Shown: positions 32,302 through 35,746 of the stretch, piece after piece
Position numbering within the stretch: the first letter of the stretch is position 1
Layout of the letters: every line of letters starts with the position of its first letter
Assembly (NCBI GenBank): GCA_021802985.1
Contig: JAJZQW010000021.1
Coordinates: 1-35,746, forward strand
Origin: Acidobacteriota bacterium
GTDB lineage: Bacteria; Acidobacteriota; Holophagae; Holophagales; Holophagaceae
Direction of reading: 5' to 3'
DNA length: 35,746 bases
Translations under genes and position numbers: made by a program
The notes under the pieces: generated by a model
Told to the model about the DNA's origin: nothing
Seen by the model: only the letters and a program-made list of their open reading frames with translations
The model's database searches: none

Positions 32302-32972
32302 CGGGGCTCCTCGGCGGATGGGGAGAGGTGGTTCGACGACAGGTGCAGACGCCGCGCGGGAAGGCCGGCGAAGGGGCCGGGTTCCTCCAGGGCCAGGACG
32401 ACGGTGCGGGCCGGATCCTCCGCCCAGCCCCGGATCAGGTCCAGGACGCCGGGCCGGTCGTCGCTCTCCACGCCCTCCAGTGGATCGTCCAGCAGGATCA
32501 GCTCCGGCTCCAGGGCCGCCACGCGGGCCAGGTTGGCCAGCTTGCGATCCCCGGCGCTCACCGCATGGGGCCGCCCATCCGCCACGGATGTCAGCCCGAA
32601 GCGGGCCAGGGCGGCGCTCGTCCGCGCGGCGGCCTCCGCTTCGGGCACGCCCGCGAAGCGCAGGGGCAGGGCCACGTTGTCCCGCAAGGTCTGATTGGAC
32701 AGCAGGCCACCCTGGGCAAAGACAAAACCCAGGCGCAGGTGGCCCACCAGGGCCAGGACGCCCGCCCCTGGCCAGGTATCCACCCCGCCCACGCGGACGC
32801 GCCCCGCGCGGGGCGGAAGCGTGCCCGCGAGCACCCGCAGGAACTGGCTCTTGCCACTGCCGCCCGGGCCCAGCAGCAGCAGATCTGCGCCCCGTTCCAG
32901 GGACAGGTGAAGGCCCGCCAGCAGGGGCCGGCCATCGGGGGCGTCCAGGGCGAGATCGTCGATCTGGATCAT
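32298..32972 (-). CDS. mlaF: MlaF-like ABC ATPase with degenerate catalytic motifs
   Basis: This is a 224-residue ATP-binding subunit of an Mla-type phospholipid transporter. Walker A is intact (GPGGSGKS, 35-42), and the Q-loop region FVFAQGGLLSNQTLRDNV (84-100) matches MlaF. The rest is unusual: the signature LSGGQ is VSAGD (138-142); Walker B reads LILLDDP (158-164) with Asp163 where the catalytic Glu should be; the D-loop is LEGVES (165-170) without its Asp; and the H-loop His position is Glu196 in LALEEPG. It lies between mlaE (stop 2 bases upstream) and mlaD (4-base overlap). ATG 32972 is the only sensible start. It may bind ATP with little hydrolysis, or use altered catalysis. Confidence 0.85.
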   Translation of the reverse strand: MIQIDDLALDAPDGRPLLAGLHLSLERGADLLLLGPGGSGKSQFLRVLAGTLPPRAGRVRVGGVDTWPGAGVLALVGHLRLGFVFAQGGLLSNQTLRDNVALPLRFAGVPEAEAAARTSAALARFGLTSVADGRPHAVSAGDRKLANLARVAALEPELILLDDPLEGVESDDRPGVLDLIRGWAEDPARTVVLALEEPGPFAGLPARRLHLSSNHLSPSAEEPR

Positions 32973-32974
32973 GG

Positions 32975-33760
32975 TCAGAAGTAGAAGAAGGCGGTCACGA
33001 GGCCGTCCAGCAGGAAGACCGCCACCAGGGCGGAGACGACCGTCTTGGTGACGGCCTGGGGAATCTCGGTCTGGCTGCGCCGGATGCGCAGGCCGTAGTG
33101 GCAGGCGTGGAAGGTGATGGCCCCGCTGAAGAGGACCACCTTCAGCAGCGTGGCCACCAGGTCGCGGTTCATGAGGGCATCGCGCACCGAGTCCATGAAG
33201 AACCCCAGCGTCACGCCATGCTTGAGCCACGCCACCAGGAAGCCACCGGCCAGGGCCGCCGCGTCGAAGAACATGACCAGGGCGAACACAGACAGCATGA
33301 CCCCCAGCCAGCGGGGCAGCAGCAGGTACTGGTAGGGATTGACGCCGTGGGCCGCCAGGGCGTCCACCTCCCCGTTCAGTTGCATGGTGCCCAGCTCGGC
33401 GGCGATGGCCGTGGCACTGCGGCCGATCACCAGCACCGCCGTGAGCAGGGGCCCCAGCTCGCGGATGATAATGAGCACCATGAGCAGGCCGAGGTAGTTC
33501 TCGGCGCCCAGGCCCGAGAGCTGGCTGAAGGCCTGGATCAACGTCACGGCCCCCAGCAGCAGGGCCGTACCGCTGACCAGCAGCAGCGCGTCCAGGCCCG
33601 TGAAGCGGACCTGAAGCCGGGTCTGGCCCCCCACCACGCCGAGCTGGTCCAGGCGCAGCGACAGACCGTAGCGGAGGGTCTGTGCCACCAGGTGCGCCTG
33701 ATCGCCCAGGAACACCAGGAAGCCGCGCACCGGCGCACCCAGCCTCGCCAGAAAGCCCAT
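32975..33760 (-). CDS. mlaE: MlaE-like ABC transporter permease
   Basis: This is a 261-residue inner-membrane permease of the MlaE/Mce4-YrbE family. Five or six hydrophobic segments are present: an amphipathic interface helix (about 1-30), TM pairs around 55-75 and 90-115, and a C-terminal group at 150-175, 205-220 and 235-255. The family's coupling motif is conserved (RELGPLLTAVLVIGRSATAI then AAELGTMQLNGEVDALAAHG, residues 102-141). It dimerises and, with MlaF and MlaD, moves phospholipids between inner and outer membranes. ATG 33760 is preceded by GGAGCGGAG. It is first in the mlaE-mlaF-mlaD operon and follows a CAP-domain gene by 46 bases. Confidence 0.95.
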   Translation of the reverse strand: MGFLARLGAPVRGFLVFLGDQAHLVAQTLRYGLSLRLDQLGVVGGQTRLQVRFTGLDALLLVSGTALLLGAVTLIQAFSQLSGLGAENYLGLLMVLIIIRELGPLLTAVLVIGRSATAIAAELGTMQLNGEVDALAAHGVNPYQYLLLPRWLGVMLSVFALVMFFDAAALAGGFLVAWLKHGVTLGFFMDSVRDALMNRDLVATLLKVVLFSGAITFHACHYGLRIRRSQTEIPQAVTKTVVSALVAVFLLDGLVTAFFYF

Positions 33761-33806
33761 CTCCGCTCCACGTAGGGATGGCCCAGGCTAGCAGGAAACC
33801 CCGCCC

Positions 33807-34430
33807 TCAGCGGTCCGCCACGAACCCGTCCGCGTAGTCGATGACGCAGACCGTGCCGTACTCCGTGTGGGGCGCGGCGCCGGCACCGGCCTGGTGGAGA
33901 TCGGGATTGAAGAGGTTCTTGCGATGGCCCCGGCTCGGCACACCGTCATCCACCAGCAGCTGGATCACCACCATCCGGGCATCGTCCTCCCCGGCGCTGA
34001 TGTTCTCCGCGACCCTCGTGTTCCAGTGCCCCAGCCGGTCCAGGCGCGCCGCGGGCCCGCTGCCGTCCGCCCCCTGGTGGCTGAGCAGCCCATGAGAGCC
34101 CAGATACTGGGCATGCTGGCGCGCGGCCCGGGCCAGGCCCGCATTGAAGCGCAGGGGCCCAGCCGGCCGCACCGTTTCGAGGAATCGGATGGCCTCGTCC
34201 AGGGCCGCCACGCCCTCCTGTGTTCGCAGGGGGATCTTCCCGGGCAGCCGCCAGAGGGTGCCCTCGAAGTCCGATCGCAGCGCTTTCAGGCGTCCTGCAT
34301 AGACCAGCGGCGCCACGCGGGCATCGCTCATTTCCTGGACCACCGCCCGCTCAAAGGCGGTGGGGCGCTCGGGCACGGAAGCTCCCGCCGGGAGGAGCAG
34401 GACGGCAAAGAGGGGTGCAGCGAGTCTCAT
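33807..34430 (-). CDS. CAP/SCP-domain secreted protein
   Basis: This is a 207-residue exported protein. Residues 1-19 form a signal peptide (MRLAAPLFAVLLLPAGASV). The C-terminal half is a CAP (CRISP/antigen-5/PR1) domain: LRFNAGLARAARQHAQYLGSHG, then HQGADGSGPAARLDRLG, then VAENISAGED, then SRGHRKNLFNPDLHQAGAGAA, with the His/Glu residues of the cavity (His and Glu near 117, 145-146, 173). Bacterial CAP proteins are secreted or periplasmic and mostly of unknown function. I chose ATG 34430 over an upstream in-frame start at 34493, which would lie inside the cysK gene end. It sits between cysK and mlaE. Confidence 0.9.
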   Translation of the reverse strand: MRLAAPLFAVLLLPAGASVPERPTAFERAVVQEMSDARVAPLVYAGRLKALRSDFEGTLWRLPGKIPLRTQEGVAALDEAIRFLETVRPAGPLRFNAGLARAARQHAQYLGSHGLLSHQGADGSGPAARLDRLGHWNTRVAENISAGEDDARMVVIQLLVDDGVPSRGHRKNLFNPDLHQAGAGAAPHTEYGTVCVIDYADGFVADR

Positions 34431-34464
34431 GGGATCCCCGGATGATCCAACCCAGGATAGGCCC

Positions 34465-35421
34465 TCAGACCGCGGGCCCGTCCATCTCGGCATAGAGCGG
34501 ATGGCTCAGGTAGCGCTCGCCGGTGTCGCAGAGTACGGCCACCACCGTCTTGCCCCGGCCCAGTTCCACCGCCACCTGCACGGCGGCGTGGACGATGGCG
34601 CCGGTGCTGATGCCGGAGAGCAGCGCCTCCTCGCGGGCAAGGCGGCGGGCCATGGCCAGGGCATCGTCGTAGGCGACGTCGGTGATGCGCTGGAAGGCCG
34701 CGCGGTTGAGGATCGAGGGCACGAAGTTGGCGCCGAGGCCCTGGATCTTGTGCGGGCCCGCCTTCCCTTGGGTGAGGATGGGCGAATCCAGCGGTTCCAC
34801 GGCCACCACCAGGGTGCCGGGCTTCTTCTGCGCCAGCACCTCGCCCACGCCCGTGATGGTGCCGCCCGTGCCGATGCCCGCCACGAAGGCATCCAGCTCA
34901 GGCACCTGGGCCAGCACTTCCAGGGCGGTGGTGCGCCGGTGGATCTCGGGATTGGCGGGATTGTCGAACTGGCGCACCACGAAGAAGGTTGGATCCGCGG
35001 CGGCCAGCTCCTCCGCCTTGTCCACGGCGCCCTTCATGCCCAGGGAGCCCGGCGTCAGCACCAGCTCCGCGCCGTAGGCCTTCAACAGCGACCGGCGCTC
35101 CTGGGTCATGGTGTCGGGCATCACCAGCGTCGAGGGGTAGCCCTTGGCCGCGGCCACGAAGGCCAGGCCCACGCCCGTGTTGCCGCTGGTGGCCTCCAGG
35201 ATGCGCATGCCGGGCTTCAGGACCCCGCGGGCCTCGGCGTCCTCGATCATGCTGAGGGCGATGCGGTCCTTCACGGAGCCGCCGGGGTTGGCGCTCTCCA
35301 GCTTCAGGTAGATCGTGGCGGCGCCTGCGGGCACCACCCGGTTGAGGCGCACCACCGGCGTGTGGCCGATGAGCTGGTAGGCGTGGTCGACGCGGTTCGG
35401 GCGGTCGGTCGGATGGCTCAT
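34465..35421 (-). CDS. cysK: Cysteine synthase (O-acetylserine sulfhydrylase)
   Basis: This is a 318-residue PLP enzyme making cysteine from O-acetylserine and sulfide. LESANPGGSVKDR (residues 41-53) contains the Schiff-base Lys51, EATSGNTGVGLAF (near 75-87) binds substrate, and GIGTGGTITGVGE (near 180-192) holds the cofactor phosphate. ISTGAIVHAAV near 280 completes the active site. The length matches CysK. I prefer ATG 35421, eight bases after GAAGGAG, over an in-frame start at 35442. It is divergent from an Rrf2 regulator and has a good promoter (TTGACA, 16-base spacer, CATACT) overlapped by a near-palindrome, so Rrf2 probably controls it in response to sulfur or iron-sulfur status. Confidence 0.95.
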   Translation of the reverse strand: MSHPTDRPNRVDHAYQLIGHTPVVRLNRVVPAGAATIYLKLESANPGGSVKDRIALSMIEDAEARGVLKPGMRILEATSGNTGVGLAFVAAAKGYPSTLVMPDTMTQERRSLLKAYGAELVLTPGSLGMKGAVDKAEELAAADPTFFVVRQFDNPANPEIHRRTTALEVLAQVPELDAFVAGIGTGGTITGVGEVLAQKKPGTLVVAVEPLDSPILTQGKAGPHKIQGLGANFVPSILNRAAFQRITDVAYDDALAMARRLAREEALLSGISTGAIVHAAVQVAVELGRGKTVVAVLCDTGERYLSHPLYAEMDGPAV

Positions 35422-35460
35422 CGGGGCTCCTTCAGGGTCCAAGCGAGGCTCGGATCCTGA

Positions 35461-35488
35461 AGTATGAGGAAGAAATGTTAATTGTCAA
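35461..35488 (-). promoter_or_regulatory. cysK promoter (TTGACA - 16 - CATACT)
   Basis: On the minus strand, a consensus -35 box TTGACA (35483-35488) lies 16 bases from CATACT (35461-35466), a 4-of-6 match to the -10 box, 39 bases upstream of the cysK start. It lies in an AT-rich stretch in otherwise GC-rich DNA. Confidence 0.65.
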
Positions 35489-35499
35489 GTTTGTCAATT
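35480..35499. promoter_or_regulatory. Near-palindrome over the cysK -35 box (candidate Rrf2 operator)
   Basis: The 20-bp sequence AATTGTCAAGTTTGTCAATT matches its own reverse complement at 16 of 20 positions and overlaps the cysK -35 box. It also contains TGTCAA as a direct repeat at 9-bp spacing. It lies between cysK and the divergent Rrf2 gene, the usual site for a local regulator. Confidence 0.6.
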
Positions 35500-35543
35500 G
35501 TTTTAATTATATATTCCATTAAACTGGTGAGGGAGGTCCAGCG

Positions 35544-35746
35544 ATGAAGGGTTCGGCGAAGGGACGCTACGGGTTGCAGTTCATGGTGGGACTCGCGATG
35601 CAGGCGGGCCGAGGCCCCGTCCTCGTGGACACCCTCGCCGCCCGCCAGGCCCTGCCCCCCAAGTTTCTGCGCGTGTTGCTGGGCCCCCTCAAAGCGGCGG
35701 GCCTGGTGAAAGTCCAGCGCGGTCCTATCGGCGGCTGCGAATTGGC
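35544..35746 (+). CDS. Rrf2-family transcriptional regulator, N-terminal part (cut by window edge)
   Basis: This is the first 67 codons of an Rrf2 winged-helix regulator. GRYGLQFMVGLAMQAGRGPV matches the family start, and ARQALPPKFLRVLLGPLKAAGLVKVQRGPIGG contains the recognition helix and the wing's conserved RG..GG turn. Rrf2 members include IscR (iron-sulfur sensing) and CymR (cysteine control). The cysteines that would decide between them lie beyond the window, so the sensing mode is unknown. The ATG has GGGAGG seven bases upstream. It is divergent from cysK across an AT-rich gap (35422-35543) with a candidate operator, which favours a cysteine- or sulfur-responsive role. Confidence 0.9.
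   Translation, partial: MKGSAKGRYGLQFMVGLAMQAGRGPVLVDTLAARQALPPKFLRVLLGPLKAAGLVKVQRGPIGGCEL

Noticed and set aside
35480-35515. A promoter for the Rrf2 gene using TTGTCA and TATATT
   Set aside because: The TTGTCA boxes and AT-rich -10 candidates give 13- or 22-base spacing; no pairing was good enough to report as a feature.

Overview
High-GC DNA (strong G/C preference at third codon positions) from a Gram-negative bacterium: it carries Tol-Pal and Mla-type outer-membrane genes and a Tat-type lipoprotein. The gene set (M61 and DUF1570 peptidases, Tol-Pal next to rnhB/mutT, a multihaem cytochrome/NrfD module, two-subunit glycyl-tRNA synthetase) suggests an Acidobacteriota relative of the Holophagae (Geothrix/Holophaga-like). 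That placement is inference from gene style, not from a search.

Layout. 1-9025 (all minus): a divergent start region at 8950-9025 leads into a DUF2520 Rossmann protein and a MiaE-like tRNA hydroxylase. A tightly packed series follows: TetR regulator, M61 peptidase, family-2 glycosyltransferase, RNase HII, Nudix hydrolase, TolB, Pal, CpoB and a GHMP kinase cut by the window edge. Most neighbours overlap by 1-4 bases (ATGA/GTGA). One strong intrinsic terminator sits inside the series, between pal and cpoB.

9026-15251: a HEAT-like orphan on plus; a minus operon of MarR, ElbB-like protein and acyl-CoA dehydrogenase; a divergent ClC-type channel followed by a class I/II aminotransferase; and a broken aldo/keto reductase whose end overlaps the aminotransferase.

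15252-21570 (plus): a large polytopic membrane protein, then a three-gene respiratory module (tetrahaem cytochrome c, Tat/lipoprotein 4x[4Fe-4S] protein, NrfD/DsrP-type quinol membrane subunit) with no catalytic subunit, then a second ClC protein that is a clear paralogue of the first. A 190-bp intergenic element with perfect 14-bp terminal inverted repeats follows.

21571-29949 (minus): glyQ-glyS, a DUF1570/TPR peptidase-like protein, guaA, a small unknown protein and an HD-GYP response regulator. 30075-31332 (plus): carbamate kinase and a YciI-like protein. 31336-35421 (minus): cysK, a CAP-domain protein and an mlaE-mlaF-mlaD lipid-transport operon whose ATPase lacks several canonical catalytic residues. 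35544-end (plus): an Rrf2 regulator, divergent from cysK across an AT-rich promoter with a 20-bp near-palindrome.

The items most worth a second look are the ATPase, the ClC pair flanking the respiratory module, the 190-bp repeat element, the symmetric promoter at 8950-9025, the truncated reductase and the foreign-looking block in glyS. No rRNA, tRNA, CRISPR array or autonomous insertion sequence was recognised, and no gene-free stretch exceeds 300 bases.
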